Position numbers and translations under genes: made by a program. Positions 34,151-43,181 of a DNA stretch of 64,000 nucleotides are shown one piece after another (position 1 is the first letter of the stretch; each line of letters begins with the position of its first letter). The stretch is from Shewanella zhangzhouensis (GTDB taxonomy: Bacteria; Pseudomonadota; Gammaproteobacteria; Enterobacterales; Shewanellaceae): NCBI RefSeq assembly GCF_019457615.1, contig NZ_CP080414.1, positions 3,545,501 through 3,609,500 of the forward strand, given 5' to 3'. Below the pieces are notes generated by a model, which saw only the letters and a list, made by a program, of their open reading frames with translations, did no database searches and was not told the DNA's origin.

Positions 34151-34248
34151 GTAAGCTCCCGCTTAAAATATGAAGAAGGTTTCATTTGTCATCGATGATT
34201 TAGCCAGCTAAAAACAAAGGCTTCAAGGGAATATTCAGGAGTCGGACC

Positions 34249-34917
34249 ATGCATGCCATCTTCGTCCATGGATTGGGTCGTACCCCAGTGTCCGGGTTTC
34301 CGATGCTCGCCACCTTACGGCGGGCAGGTATTCGCTGCCGGACCCTCGGCTATCTGGCCGCCATGGAGCCTGTGGATGCAATCGTCAGGCGCCTTGGTAA
34401 ACACATAGCCCGGCTGCCTGCCGATGAGCCCTACATACTCATAGGTCATTCACTGGGCGGGGTTATCATCCGCACGCTGCTGAGCGCTTCAACGCCACCA
34501 GCCCGGTTGCCTGCTCATGTCTTTTTGCTCGGCTCACCGGTGCAACCGGCAAGGCTTGCCATAAAGCTTAAAACCAATCCGCTGTTCAAATTATTCAGTG
34601 GCGACGCCGGGCAACTGCTTGGCAGCGCGCCGCGCATGGCGGCCATTGGCGAGCCCACCTCAGCGGGCATCCGCTGCACTGTTATCAAAGGCACTGGGGG
34701 AATGCCCACCGGCACCAAGGGCAGCAAACTGCCACCCTTCTACGGTGAAGAAAACGACGGTGTGGTTGCCCTTTCCGAAGTCACCGCGCCCTGGCAGTGC
34801 AATAATCCTCTGTGTGAGCGGGTTTCACTGCCATTGCCCCACACTCTGCTGCCATCAAGCCCTGCCGTGGGAAGGCTCATCGCAGCGCGGCTGCAAAGCA
34901 AAGGCTTGATAACTTAG
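34249..34917 (+). CDS. Alpha/beta hydrolase, lipase-like
   Basis: The 222-residue hydrolase opens with AIFVHGLGRTP (oxyanion-loop type) and has the nucleophile elbow GHSLGG (Ser near residue 67). A later Asp (ENDGVV) and His (LPHTLL) fit the triad. No signal peptide is seen, so it is cytoplasmic. GGAG lies near the start. Substrate unknown. Confidence 0.85.
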   Translation: MHAIFVHGLGRTPVSGFPMLATLRRAGIRCRTLGYLAAMEPVDAIVRRLGKHIARLPADEPYILIGHSLGGVIIRTLLSASTPPARLPAHVFLLGSPVQPARLAIKLKTNPLFKLFSGDAGQLLGSAPRMAAIGEPTSAGIRCTVIKGTGGMPTGTKGSKLPPFYGEENDGVVALSEVTAPWQCNNPLCERVSLPLPHTLLPSSPAVGRLIAARLQSKGLIT

Positions 34918-35041
34918 CGTTCATCACCATCAGCATTCAGCACAGCTGTACCTGGGTAATAACGATGGGCGGCACAAACAAGAATGCCACCTAAGCTAAC
35001 CTGTTTGCTCCGGTGGCACTCTGGTGGTTCAGGGCATGCGA

Positions 35042-35494
35042 CTATGAACGGGCTATCATGTCGCAGGCAGCTTTTGCCTCGGCGACATTCTTCGCCTCTT
35101 TACCTTGCATATCCAATTTAAAATCGAAATAGAGATGCTGAACGGCCGGCATCTTTTCAGAGTTGTGCGCTGCAGGAGCCCAATCCCATTTACCGATGGC
35201 ATTCACCATGCTGTCAACGAACAGGTCTTCGGGATAGGAGTTTTTTATCTGATAACCATCAACTTTGCCTTCGGCATTGATGGATACCACCATCTGAACA
35301 CAGCCATTTTGGCTTAAACGCACGGCTTCCCGTGGATAGCTTGGAGACACTATCTTGGTGGCATTCCAATAAGAACCGCGCTCATCTCTTTCCACGGAGA
35401 GGTCTTTATATCCCGGCTTATAGGGATTGGTATCCAATGTTTGACAGCCAGCCAGTACCAAGAGTCCAACGCCAAGCAAATAGTTTTTGTGCAT
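35042..35494 (-). CDS. Lipoprotein with TonB C-terminal-like domain
   Basis: The 150-residue product has a signal peptide with lipobox LAGC (Cys16). The later part resembles the TonB_C/energy-transducer fold (SPSYPREAVRLSQNGCVQM and VSINAEGKVDGYQI). It lacks a membrane anchor or proline-rich arm, so it is not a classical TonB. It may be an outer-membrane-tethered relative. Function unknown. Confidence 0.75.
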   Translation of the reverse strand: MHKNYLLGVGLLVLAGCQTLDTNPYKPGYKDLSVERDERGSYWNATKIVSPSYPREAVRLSQNGCVQMVVSINAEGKVDGYQIKNSYPEDLFVDSMVNAIGKWDWAPAAHNSEKMPAVQHLYFDFKLDMQGKEAKNVAEAKAACDMIARS

Positions 35495-35769
35495 ATGCCA
35501 ACTTCCTTGTTTTGGAGAAAATTAAAAACTGGCTAAAAGTTAACAGGTTAAGCACAAAATAACAACAACCATTCACACTTGTTACCGGTTAGAACGGCTG
35601 ATAAGTGTCTAATTTATCGGTGGCAATTCACTCAACGCTCGACACCTTGCCTAATTACTTCGTCAGATAAAATCATTCAGTCACAACCACTGTTCGCCTC
35701 GCCAGCACTGTGCGCGGTCCAACACAGTAGATGTGATCAATTGTGAACAGCAGAAGCGATCAATTGCGT

Positions 35770-35793
35770 CAGTGCCGCCACCTGGCGGCACTG
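35770..35793. other. Perfect 11-bp inverted repeat in a 460-bp gap
   Basis: CAGTGCCGCCA-cc-TGGCGGCACTG stands in the gap 35495-35958. The gap also has a GATCAATTG direct repeat (about 35736 and 35758). I see no convincing gene in it. Confidence 0.55.
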
Positions 35794-35884
35794 CCCCAAA
35801 CTGCCCGCCCTGCTGGCAAACGCTGATCACTTCTACCGGCAAGCACTGCCCAGGCTGCTGGTAGAATTGCCCGGTTTCAGGCAA

Positions 35885-35909
35885 GAAAAAGCCCCAGCGG
35901 AATGGGGCT
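35885..35909 (-). terminator. Terminator after the AT-rich secreted-protein gene
   Basis: AGCCCCA-gcggaa-TGGGGCT; on the minus strand it is followed by TTTTTCTT. It lies 50 bp after the stop of the minus-strand gene at 35959. Confidence 0.75.
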
Positions 35910-35958
35910 GATTGGGCTAGTGTTATACCCATCCGAGAAGTTTAATACTGTTATATTT

Positions 35959-36360
35959 TCATTTTACTTTCTCAAAATAATAGATAGGGTCATTTAACAA
36001 AATTTCACTTGGAATAGCTGAATAAGGGTATTTGGTTTTAGAAAACACCCCTTTTAATTGAACATATTTACTCAAATGCTCATCAAAATTTTCTATGCGT
36101 GAGTCACCGACCACAATATTAATACTATTTACAGTTGAATCTATGTCAAAAAAATCTCGACTCAAATACAGTTTATATGAATTATTTGAATAACCTAGCA
36201 CTCCATGCACAATGACATTTCTCTTGTCAAATCTATCTGGCGACGCAATTAACTCAACCATTGAAACTATGCAAGCCTCATGCTTAAACTTGAAGCAATC
36301 AGCAGCATACGTAGACAATGAAACAAAAAATAAAAAAACAGCAAAAATAACTCTACTCAT
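35959..36360 (-). CDS. AT-rich secreted protein of unknown function, possible RHS immunity protein
   Basis: The 133-residue product has a signal peptide (MSRVIFAVFLFFVSLSTYAA) and a mature part of about 113 residues. Two Cys (DCFKFKHEAC) lie near the mature N-terminus. A beta-strand-rich part with VIVHGVLGY and YVQLKGVF looks OB-fold-like; this is a guess. Composition is AT-rich like the RHS tip just upstream, on the same strand and about 200 bp away. Position fits an immunity gene of an RHS toxin, in which case it would act in the periplasm. No family recognised. Confidence 0.65.
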   Translation of the reverse strand: MSRVIFAVFLFFVSLSTYAADCFKFKHEACIVSMVELIASPDRFDKRNVIVHGVLGYSNNSYKLYLSRDFFDIDSTVNSINIVVGDSRIENFDEHLSKYVQLKGVFSKTKYPYSAIPSEILLNDPIYYFEKVK

Positions 36361-36560
36361 ATCATTGCCTCACATGCTCGTAGACAACCGTTGGTTGTCT
36401 TGTCAGGAAAATTATACCTTTGTATATCATAGGAAGATATATAAATTGAAATGTGATTGTTACGACTAAATATCTTATCGCCATCCGAGATCACGTGTTC
36501 CGTACGTACCATGCGTATGAGTCTCTGCTATCCTCGTTTCACTTGCCAAAACAGTTTCTT

Positions 36561-37287
36561 TCATGTTTTTTCGTATGACTCATAGCCAACACGTTCACCT
36601 AGACAATCCGTTATTACACCAATTATTCTAACTCGTCCTGTTTTACTATCCACAAATATATTGACGGCAAGTTCACCCTTATATTTATTGGAAATTGGAT
36701 TGTTTGCATCAGAAAAAGCTTTAACAGCTTCTTGCTCTGCATTTTCTCCAATAAAATCTCTAGCAAAATAATTTGCTTCCCATGCATTTTTTGCATCCCG
36801 ATTTATTAAAGTCTTCTTCAAAGTAGCCACTGCATAATTTTTTGCAGTAAAAAAAGCCCTCCTTATTAGTAGAACCTTTTCCCCCATCCTGCTTCGCATT
36901 CGCCTTCATACTACCAACTTCAGAGAGAATACTACTTGCCAACGATGTACCGGTTGCCTGCGCTGTTTTAGCACCATTGACTATAGTACTAGCCACTGCC
37001 TGCTGTTGCTTGGCAGTCCCTCCAGTAAGATGCACCTTCATTGTGCCATTATCTACTGAAGTCTCCACTTTAACGTCCGACTTACAAATGTCTGAACCCG
37101 TCTCTGCAGTGCAATACCCCGTCGGATCCGTGCCCGCCAGCGGGTTGTTCATGATGTACGAATAGGGGTTAATGCTCTGGGTGCTGGTCGGACTCTGGAT
37201 CAGCGGGTCCACCGACATGAAGCGCCCGAGGTTGTAATCGTACACCCGGCCGTTCATATGAACCGGAACATGGATAAGACCCCTCAG
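36561..37287 (-). pseudogene. Displaced RHS C-terminal tip with a frameshift
   Basis: The 5' end encodes the end of an RHS core: GLIH, then MNGRVYDYNLGRFMSVDP and SINPYSYIMNNPLAGTDPTGY, the hyperconserved motif that precedes variable toxin tips. The rest of the RHS gene is absent: homology starts directly after the btuF stop and an in-frame TAG lies at 37291-37293. After about 85 variable residues a run of seven T (plus-strand A at 36849-36855) separates two frames. One frame stops at 36760 (CKKCMGSKLFC). The other continues with TAKNYAVATLKKTLINRDAK and ends ...VGYESYEKT at 36561. Deleting one T would fuse them. It is probably a broken or slippage-prone orphan toxin. Confidence 0.7.
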
Positions 37288-37290
37288 TCC

Positions 37291-38130
37291 CTACTGACGC
37301 GCCTTATCCAACGCCTGACAGAGCACCTCCACACCATCAATTGCCCTTGGGCCGGCGCGGTGCAGCAGATCAGCATCGAGGGCATAGATGTGCCCCTTGG
37401 CGACCGCAGGTACCTCTGGCCACTGCTGCCAGTCAATGCCGTTGATATTGCCCTCATCCTGGCTGCGTAAAATCACCTCGGGCTTTTTCAGCAGTACCGT
37501 TTCTATGCTGACCTGAGGGTAGTCGCCCTGAGTGTCCAGAAACACGTTTTCACCATGGCAGGTTTGAATAATCTGCTCAATCCAGCTGCCCTTTCCGACC
37601 GTCATCAAAGGTTGTGACCAGAGCTGATAAAACAGCCGGACTTTGGGCTTGGCAGCATACTCCTGACGTAACGCAGCGAGCCGTGCAAGATAGTCATCGG
37701 CTACCTGCTGCGCCTGCGCCTCTCTGCCGGTTAATTTGCCCAGAGCAATCAGCTCTTGCCCCACTTGTTCCAGGGTCTTGGGATTGCTGTGGAACAGGGT
37801 AAAGCCAAACTTCTTCAGCATCTCCAGGTCTTCGGCGCGATTGCCCCCTTCCCAGGTCACAATCAAATCCGGTTTCAGTGCCAACACCTGCTCCATCTGA
37901 ATACCGTAGTAGCCGCCGATGCGGGGAATGGCTTTGGCCGCTTCGGGGTAATCGGCATGATCCGTCGTGGCAAGAATGGCATCACCGGCGCCAATGGCGT
38001 AGAGCATTTCCACCGAATGGGGAGAAAGCGCAATAATGCGCTCGGCGCGCCTCGCTTCAGCCAGGGCAAGCTGAGGAGTCAGTGCCAGCAACACTATAAA
38101 ATACGACAGGATTTTCAACGGCTTCTCCAA
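37291..38130 (-). CDS. btuF: BtuF-like vitamin B12 periplasmic binding protein
   Basis: The 279-residue protein has a signal peptide (about 1-24) and the type III (helical-backbone) binding fold: RIIALSPHSVEMLYAIGAGD, then PRIGGYYGIQMEQVLALKPDLIVTWEGG. It should bind cobalamin and hand it to a BtuCD transporter, whose genes are not here. An iron-complex ligand is a less likely alternative. The RHS tip abuts its 3' end. Confidence 0.85.
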   Translation of the reverse strand: MEKPLKILSYFIVLLALTPQLALAEARRAERIIALSPHSVEMLYAIGAGDAILATTDHADYPEAAKAIPRIGGYYGIQMEQVLALKPDLIVTWEGGNRAEDLEMLKKFGFTLFHSNPKTLEQVGQELIALGKLTGREAQAQQVADDYLARLAALRQEYAAKPKVRLFYQLWSQPLMTVGKGSWIEQIIQTCHGENVFLDTQGDYPQVSIETVLLKKPEVILRSQDEGNINGIDWQQWPEVPAVAKGHIYALDADLLHRAGPRAIDGVEVLCQALDKARQ

Positions 38131-38295
38131 TTTTTATCATCCTTGGGCTTGGCCCAGCACTATAGCCCAAAGCACACAGGTGGCATAGTCCGCCAAAGGT
38201 GGATACCACAGAAGCAGGGATAATTCCCTTCCCGCCTTGCCCTTTGAGACCGCGATACTTAAAATCTGCCCACCCTCACAGCAGAAGAACACCCT

Positions 38296-39324
38296 ATGAC
38301 TCATTTGACTCTCACCCGCCCCGATGACTGGCATATTCACCTGCGCGACGGCGACTCCCTTGCCGACACAGTGCGCGACGCCGGTCGTTACATGGGCCGC
38401 GCCATCGTGATGCCCAATCTGGTGCCGCCTGTGACCAATACAGAAGCCGCGATTGCCTACTACGAACGCATCAAGGCCCACAGCAGCACCGCCTTTGAAC
38501 CCTTAATGGTGCTGTATCTCACCGACAAGACCAGCCCGGATGAAATCCGCGCCGCCAAGGCCTCCGGCAAGGTGGTTGCCGCCAAGCTGTATCCTGCGGG
38601 AGCTACCACCAACTCTGATTCCGGCGTGACCGACGTCAAGAACATCTATGGCGTGCTCAAGGCCATGGAAGAAGAAGGTTTACTGCTGCTGGTACACGGT
38701 GAAGTCACTGATTCTGCAATCGATATCTTCGACCGTGAGCGCATCTTTATTGAAAACATCCTCTCCAAAGTGGTGGCAGACTTCCCCGGCCTCAAGATAG
38801 TGCTGGAGCACATCACCACCAAGGATGCAGTGGATTTCGTGATGTCCGCCGGTGATAACGTCGCCGCCACCATCACAGCCCATCACCTGCTGTATAACCG
38901 CAACCACATGCTGGCCGGCGGTATTCGCCCGCACTTCTACTGTCTGCCCATCCTTAAGCGCAATACCCACCAGCAGGCACTGTTGGCAGCGGCCACCAGC
39001 GGCAGCAAGAAGTTTTTCCTTGGCACCGATTCGGCGCCACACGCCAAAGACAAAAAAGAAGCCGCCTGTGGCTGCGCCGGTTCCTACACTGCCCACGCGG
39101 CACTGGAACTGTATGCTGAAGCCTTTGAGGCTGAAGGCGCACTGGACAAGCTGGAAGCCTTTGCCAGCTTCAATGGCCCGGACTTCTATGGCCTGCCCCG
39201 CAATGCCGACACTGTCACCCTGGTGAAAAGCCCCTGGCAGGTGCCCGAGTCTTATCCCCTCGGCAGCACCACTGTGGTGCCTATCCGCGCCGGTGAAATC
39301 ATTGGCTGGAAAGTCGAAGACTGA
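38296..39324 (+). CDS. pyrC: Dihydroorotase, type II (class II)
   Basis: PyrC closes carbamoyl-aspartate to dihydroorotate in pyrimidine synthesis. The 342-residue protein opens with RPDDWHIHLRDGD (metal-binding HxH). The carbamylated Lys lies in VAAKLYPAGATTNSDSGVTD, a His metal ligand in LVHGEV, and the third metal ligand Asp in GTDSAPH. Length and order match E. coli PyrC. Monocistronic, with a terminator. Confidence 0.96.
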   Translation: MTHLTLTRPDDWHIHLRDGDSLADTVRDAGRYMGRAIVMPNLVPPVTNTEAAIAYYERIKAHSSTAFEPLMVLYLTDKTSPDEIRAAKASGKVVAAKLYPAGATTNSDSGVTDVKNIYGVLKAMEEEGLLLLVHGEVTDSAIDIFDRERIFIENILSKVVADFPGLKIVLEHITTKDAVDFVMSAGDNVAATITAHHLLYNRNHMLAGGIRPHFYCLPILKRNTHQQALLAAATSGSKKFFLGTDSAPHAKDKKEAACGCAGSYTAHAALELYAEAFEAEGALDKLEAFASFNGPDFYGLPRNADTVTLVKSPWQVPESYPLGSTTVVPIRAGEIIGWKVED

Positions 39325-39344
39325 GCCCATGGCCGCCTGAGCAG

Positions 39345-39372
39345 AAAAAAGCCGCGATAACGCGGCTTTTTT
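39345..39372 (+). terminator. Terminator after pyrC
   Basis: AAAAAAGCCGCG-ataa-CGCGGCTTTTTT is a 12-bp perfect stem. It may also serve the convergent GGDEF gene. Confidence 0.9.
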
Positions 39373-39410
39373 ATTGTCTGGATTGGAGCTTGGGCTTAAC
39401 AACGGGAATG

Positions 39411-41105
39411 TCAGTAAGCTTTTACACAATTGCGTCCGTCGGCTTTGGCACGGTACAGGGCTTCGTCCGCCGCTTCAAACAGGGCAAAGCCGCTCAGATG
39501 CTGCTTTGCGTCAAATTCACTGCATCCGATACTCACGGTAAGCCCAACCCCCTCTTTAGTGTCCCTCACCACCTTTTCACGGATCCGCTCGGCCAACTGC
39601 ATGGCCTCCCCCGCACTCGTTTCAGGCAGGATAAGGGCAAATTCTTCACCGCCGTAGCGACAGGCCATACCGGGCTTTTGCACTGTGCCAGCCAGTATAT
39701 CTGCCACCAACTGTAACGCCTTGTCTCCCTCGGCATGGCCGCGACTGTCATTGAATTGCTTGAAGTAATCAATATCCAGCACCAGAAGCGACAGTGGCTG
39801 ATGGCGGCGACAGGCTTTTAAATACTCCTGCTGCAATTGCTCATCAAAGAATCGCCTGTTGTAGAGGCCGGTCAGTACATCGATATGATTGCGCCGCTTG
39901 ATATCCTGCATGCGACTGCCGAGGGCCAGACTCAGGAGCACCATCTCCACCAGAGAACCCAGCTGGAACGCATTTTGTGTAAAAGCGTTATGGGGCAGTA
40001 CGCCAAAGCTTTTCAGCATGTAGACAAAGGCTCCAAGCAGCAATGCACTGAAGGCAACCAGGTAAAAGCGCGCCGGACGCGATCCTTTCATCAGCGCCAT
40101 CACACCTACCACCAGCAGTTGAATGCAGATAAAGGTGGTCAGTACCGACAGCATCAACACTACATGATGGTAACTCAGTATCGGCGCCAATATGAGGCCG
40201 AGCATGCAGCCCCACTCCACCCTCGCCGCCAGCTTGTCTGCGCCGGGCAGGAGCTGGGCCAGACTGAGGATTTCCCGGGTAAATCTCAGTGCGCCAAACA
40301 GCGACAGGGCGAGCAGCAGCAACAAGCTCTTATTGGCCATCCAACTGCTTTCAGGCCACAAATACTGGAAACTCAGGCCATTGTGCACCGACATGTAGAG
40401 GCCATAGCTGAGCACATAGAGCACGTAGAAAATAAATGCCCGCTCACGCACGGTAAGGAAAATAATCAGGTTGTACACCAGCAGCACGATAAAGCCGCCG
40501 TAGTAAATACCAAGGGACAGGTATTCCCAGGTCACCTGGCTGATAAGCTCGCTCGGCGCATAGAGCGCAAGACCAATATTGAGTGAACCCTGGGTTTCAA
40601 AACGCAGATACAGGGTTTGGGTTTCGCCGGGCGCCAGGGTCAGCGGAAATACAAAGGTGCGTAAATCCAGTGCGCGACTGTGGAACTCGTGTCTGTCACC
40701 AGTGGCAGTATGACGCCACCCCTCGGCAGTGGGTTGCCACAGGTCGAGAAAATCAATCAATGGATAATCCTGGCGCAGATAAAAATGCCGTGCCTCGGCA
40801 GCCGGATTATGCACGCTGACCCTGACCCACCAGGTTGACGGACTGAAACCGAAATTGGCTGAACCTTTCAGGGGCGTAAACTGATGCTGCGTTGTAGCTT
40901 GCCTGACTTCATCAAAGCTAAGCTGCCCCTTGGGGTCTTCCAGCAGGCTTAAATAAGGGGTTAGGGGTAAAAGCGCCGGACCCGCTTCGGCAACCCCGGG
41001 AGGTTGTGCGCTGGGTGTATGTGACTCAACCTGTGAGGATGCGGCATAAAGAGCACCGCTGAACGCTGGCAAACATGCCAGCAAAATAAATAAGAAACGT
41101 ATCAT
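39411..41105 (-). CDS. 7TMR-DISM diguanylate cyclase
   Basis: The 564-residue protein has a signal peptide (1-21), a periplasmic 7TMR-DISM extracellular domain, seven membrane helices (about 185-390) and a C-terminal GGDEF domain. The active site is RYGGEEFALIL, so it should make cyclic di-GMP. An RxxD inhibitory site is not evident five residues before the motif (GMACRYGGEEF), so feedback inhibition may be weak. It probably reports an extracellular carbohydrate-like ligand to motility or biofilm control. Convergent with pyrC. Confidence 0.9.
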   Translation of the reverse strand: MIRFLFILLACLPAFSGALYAASSQVESHTPSAQPPGVAEAGPALLPLTPYLSLLEDPKGQLSFDEVRQATTQHQFTPLKGSANFGFSPSTWWVRVSVHNPAAEARHFYLRQDYPLIDFLDLWQPTAEGWRHTATGDRHEFHSRALDLRTFVFPLTLAPGETQTLYLRFETQGSLNIGLALYAPSELISQVTWEYLSLGIYYGGFIVLLVYNLIIFLTVRERAFIFYVLYVLSYGLYMSVHNGLSFQYLWPESSWMANKSLLLLLALSLFGALRFTREILSLAQLLPGADKLAARVEWGCMLGLILAPILSYHHVVLMLSVLTTFICIQLLVVGVMALMKGSRPARFYLVAFSALLLGAFVYMLKSFGVLPHNAFTQNAFQLGSLVEMVLLSLALGSRMQDIKRRNHIDVLTGLYNRRFFDEQLQQEYLKACRRHQPLSLLVLDIDYFKQFNDSRGHAEGDKALQLVADILAGTVQKPGMACRYGGEEFALILPETSAGEAMQLAERIREKVVRDTKEGVGLTVSIGCSEFDAKQHLSGFALFEAADEALYRAKADGRNCVKAY

Positions 41106-41437
41106 AGGATCTCGGGGCGGCGGTTTTGTATGCCTCAGTCAGTTCCATCTACGCTGTCCGTTGACGTTTAATTTTTCTGTGCCGCGCCAACCTCACTATA
41201 ACACCTACGGCAAAATAACACTCCTGCAACAACCGTTTTTTACCTTTTCAGTGCTTTCGCCTGCCTCAAAAATCAGCGCTCGATAGCAATCTCACACCAA
41301 TTCCCTTAGACCCACGGGAAACCCAGCCAAAACCGCACTGCAGGTCAGCTGTGGTTCAGCTCATTCTGCTACCCTGCGCGGGTGATGGTTTACCGCGGCG
41401 CAGAGCTGAGATTCCGCCGACAAAGATGGGGTAAAAA

Positions 41438-41836
41438 ATGAGATTGCTGTTAAGTACGGTTTTGGCCTTGGTTCTGGTAAGCGGTTGTACCAGTAAGCCC
41501 GTACTGGACCTCGATGATTTGCTGGTACCCGTGAGTCGCTCCGGTGCCACCATGCCACTGGAAAAGGTGGAGCAAAGCATTCTGACCGCCACCCGCAAAC
41601 GGGGCTGGGTCTCACGGGTGGTGAAGCCCGGCCTGATTGAAGCCCAGATATCCGTGCGAAGCCACGGCGCCAATGTGCTCATTCCCTTCAACCAGCACAG
41701 CTATTCCATCCATTACAAAGACAGCGCCAATCTGGACTTTGATGAAGGCAGTATCCACAGAAACTACAACAAGTGGGTTCACAACCTGTCCAAGAGCATC
41801 CGAGTGGAGCTGCAAAGCAACAGTCAGCGTCTCTGA
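41438..41836 (+). CDS. Small lipoprotein of unknown function
   Basis: The 132-residue product has a signal peptide with lipobox VSGC (Cys17) and a mature domain rich in beta-strand (EKVEQSILTATRKRGWVSRV and HSYSIHYKDS). I do not recognise the family; many gammaproteobacteria carry similar small lipoproteins. A terminator follows. The 330-bp gap before it contains no other gene. Confidence 0.75.
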   Translation: MRLLLSTVLALVLVSGCTSKPVLDLDDLLVPVSRSGATMPLEKVEQSILTATRKRGWVSRVVKPGLIEAQISVRSHGANVLIPFNQHSYSIHYKDSANLDFDEGSIHRNYNKWVHNLSKSIRVELQSNSQRL

Positions 41837-41848
41837 AGGGGATGGATA

Positions 41849-41877
41849 AAAAAAGGAAGCCAGATGCTTCCTTTTTT
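41849..41877 (+). terminator. Terminator after the small lipoprotein
   Basis: AAAAAAGGAAGC-cagat-GCTTCCTTTTTT is a strong stem followed by TTAAT. Confidence 0.88.
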
Positions 41878-41900
41878 AATGGGCGTTGAACCAGCCGTTG

Positions 41901-42125
41901 TCAGGGAGGGGTTTGCTCCGTCGATTCGCTCTCGTCGGGCTCATCGTTTGCCTGCACTTCCACCACCACCTTTTGCACCAGTTTCACCCGGCCGCTTTGC
42001 ACCAGGGCTTCCCGCAGCACATACTCCATCTGCGCATTCAGGCTTCTCAGCTCATCATCGGCCCAGCGCTGCATGGCCGCGAGGACATCGGCATTGATCC
42101 TTAATGGGTAAGCCTTTTTGGTCAT
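41901..42125 (-). CDS. Arc-type ribbon-helix-helix DNA-binding protein
   Basis: The 74-residue protein matches the Arc/MetJ layout: KKAYPLRINADVLAAMQRWA (strand and helix A) and SLNAQMEYVLREALVQSGRV (helix B). The acidic tail has no fold. It follows the SPFH gene by 7 bp, a recurrent gene pair in proteobacteria. It probably represses the pair through the palindrome before the SPFH gene. Confidence 0.85.
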   Translation of the reverse strand: MTKKAYPLRINADVLAAMQRWADDELRSLNAQMEYVLREALVQSGRVKLVQKVVVEVQANDEPDESESTEQTPP

Positions 42126-42132
42126 AAGCGCC

Positions 42133-42978
42133 TCAGTACAGGGAACCCGTGTTCACAACAGGCTGAGTACTCTTATCACCACACAGCACCACCAACAGAT
42201 TACTCACCATCACCGCCTTGCGCTCTTCATCCAGTTCTACCACGTTCTGGGCTTTTAACCGTTCCAGCGCCATTTCCACCATGCCCACGGCACCTTCGAC
42301 GATTTTGGCTCGTGCGGCGATGATGGCGGTGGCCTGCTGACGCTGCAACATGGCACTGGCAATTTCCTGGGCATAGGCCAGGTGGCTGATTCGGGCTTCC
42401 AGTACAGTAACCCCGGCGCGGCCAAGACGTTCCTGAATTTCCTGCTTGAGTTTATCGGCGATGGCCTGGGGATGACTTCTCAGTGCCACTTCGCTCTCAT
42501 CCTGGGGATCGTATGCGTAGCTGCTGGCCATGTTGCGAAGCGCCGCTTCACTTTGAATAGAGACATAGCTTTCGTAATCATCCACTTCAAACACGGCCTC
42601 GGCACTGTCGGTAACAGACCAGACGACTATGGTGGCAATTTCGATGGGATTACCCAGGTTGTCGTTCACCTTGATTTTTGCGCTCTCAAAGTTACGGATA
42701 CGCAGGGATATGGTGCGTTTGGCAAACAGCGGTATGGTCCAGCGCAGCCCTGTGTTTCTCACCGAGCCCACGTAGCTGCCGAACAGTGTCAGCACCTTGG
42801 CCTGATTGGGCTGCACCATAAAAAAGCCAGGCCAGCAAAGGGCGGTCAACACATTACCTATCACGCCACCATATTGAGAGGTGGTGGCCATCATGGCAAA
42901 AAACACCAGATGCAGAGCAATAAGCACCACAAACACCAGATAGCCACTGAGGGAAAATCCACGTTTTTCTTGTACCAT
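42133..42978 (-). CDS. SPFH-domain membrane protein (stomatin/slipin-like)
   Basis: The 281-residue protein has two N-terminal hydrophobic segments (about 11-31 and 39-53) and an SPFH domain (VQPNQAKVLTLFGSYVGSVR, then LRWTIPLFAKRTISLRIRNF). A coiled-coil part follows (YAQEIASAMLQRQQATAIIA and ARAKIVEGAVGMVE). SPFH proteins order membrane microdomains or protease partners; no NfeD partner is seen here. GGAG precedes the ATG. Confidence 0.88.
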   Translation of the reverse strand: MVQEKRGFSLSGYLVFVVLIALHLVFFAMMATTSQYGGVIGNVLTALCWPGFFMVQPNQAKVLTLFGSYVGSVRNTGLRWTIPLFAKRTISLRIRNFESAKIKVNDNLGNPIEIATIVVWSVTDSAEAVFEVDDYESYVSIQSEAALRNMASSYAYDPQDESEVALRSHPQAIADKLKQEIQERLGRAGVTVLEARISHLAYAQEIASAMLQRQQATAIIAARAKIVEGAVGMVEMALERLKAQNVVELDEERKAVMVSNLLVVLCGDKSTQPVVNTGSLY

Positions 42979-42990
42979 GACTCACTCCAA

Positions 42991-43011
42991 TTGATATCAG
43001 TTTGATATCAA
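42991..43011. promoter_or_regulatory. Palindromic operator candidate of the SPFH-Arc pair
   Basis: TTGATATCA-gtt-TGATATCAA is a 9-bp perfect inverted repeat with a 3-nt spacer, 13-33 bp before the SPFH start. An Arc-type dimer pair could bind it. Confidence 0.55.
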
Positions 43012-43135
43012 ATTAAGAACCGGTTAAAAAAAGATCAACAGGTATTTTGTAAATCTTGTGTCAGATGTGCGCGAAACAAGAGTGCAAAAAAGAGGTTCAC
43101 CCCTGCCACAACGATTGCAATGATTTGTTTTAAAT

Positions 43136-43164
43136 AAAAAAGCACGGCTTAAGCCGTGCTTTTT
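43136..43164. terminator. Terminator after the first TonB receptor gene
   Basis: AAAAAAGCACGGCTT / AAGCCGTGCTTTTT is an almost loop-less perfect palindrome, 18 bp after the receptor stop. Confidence 0.85.
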
Positions 43165-43181
43165 ATGCTGGTGAGTGCTAG

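Noticed and set aside
35681..35932. 83-residue minus-strand frame in the gap after the TonB-like lipoprotein
   Set aside because: It crosses a perfect hairpin and the terminator of the neighbouring gene.
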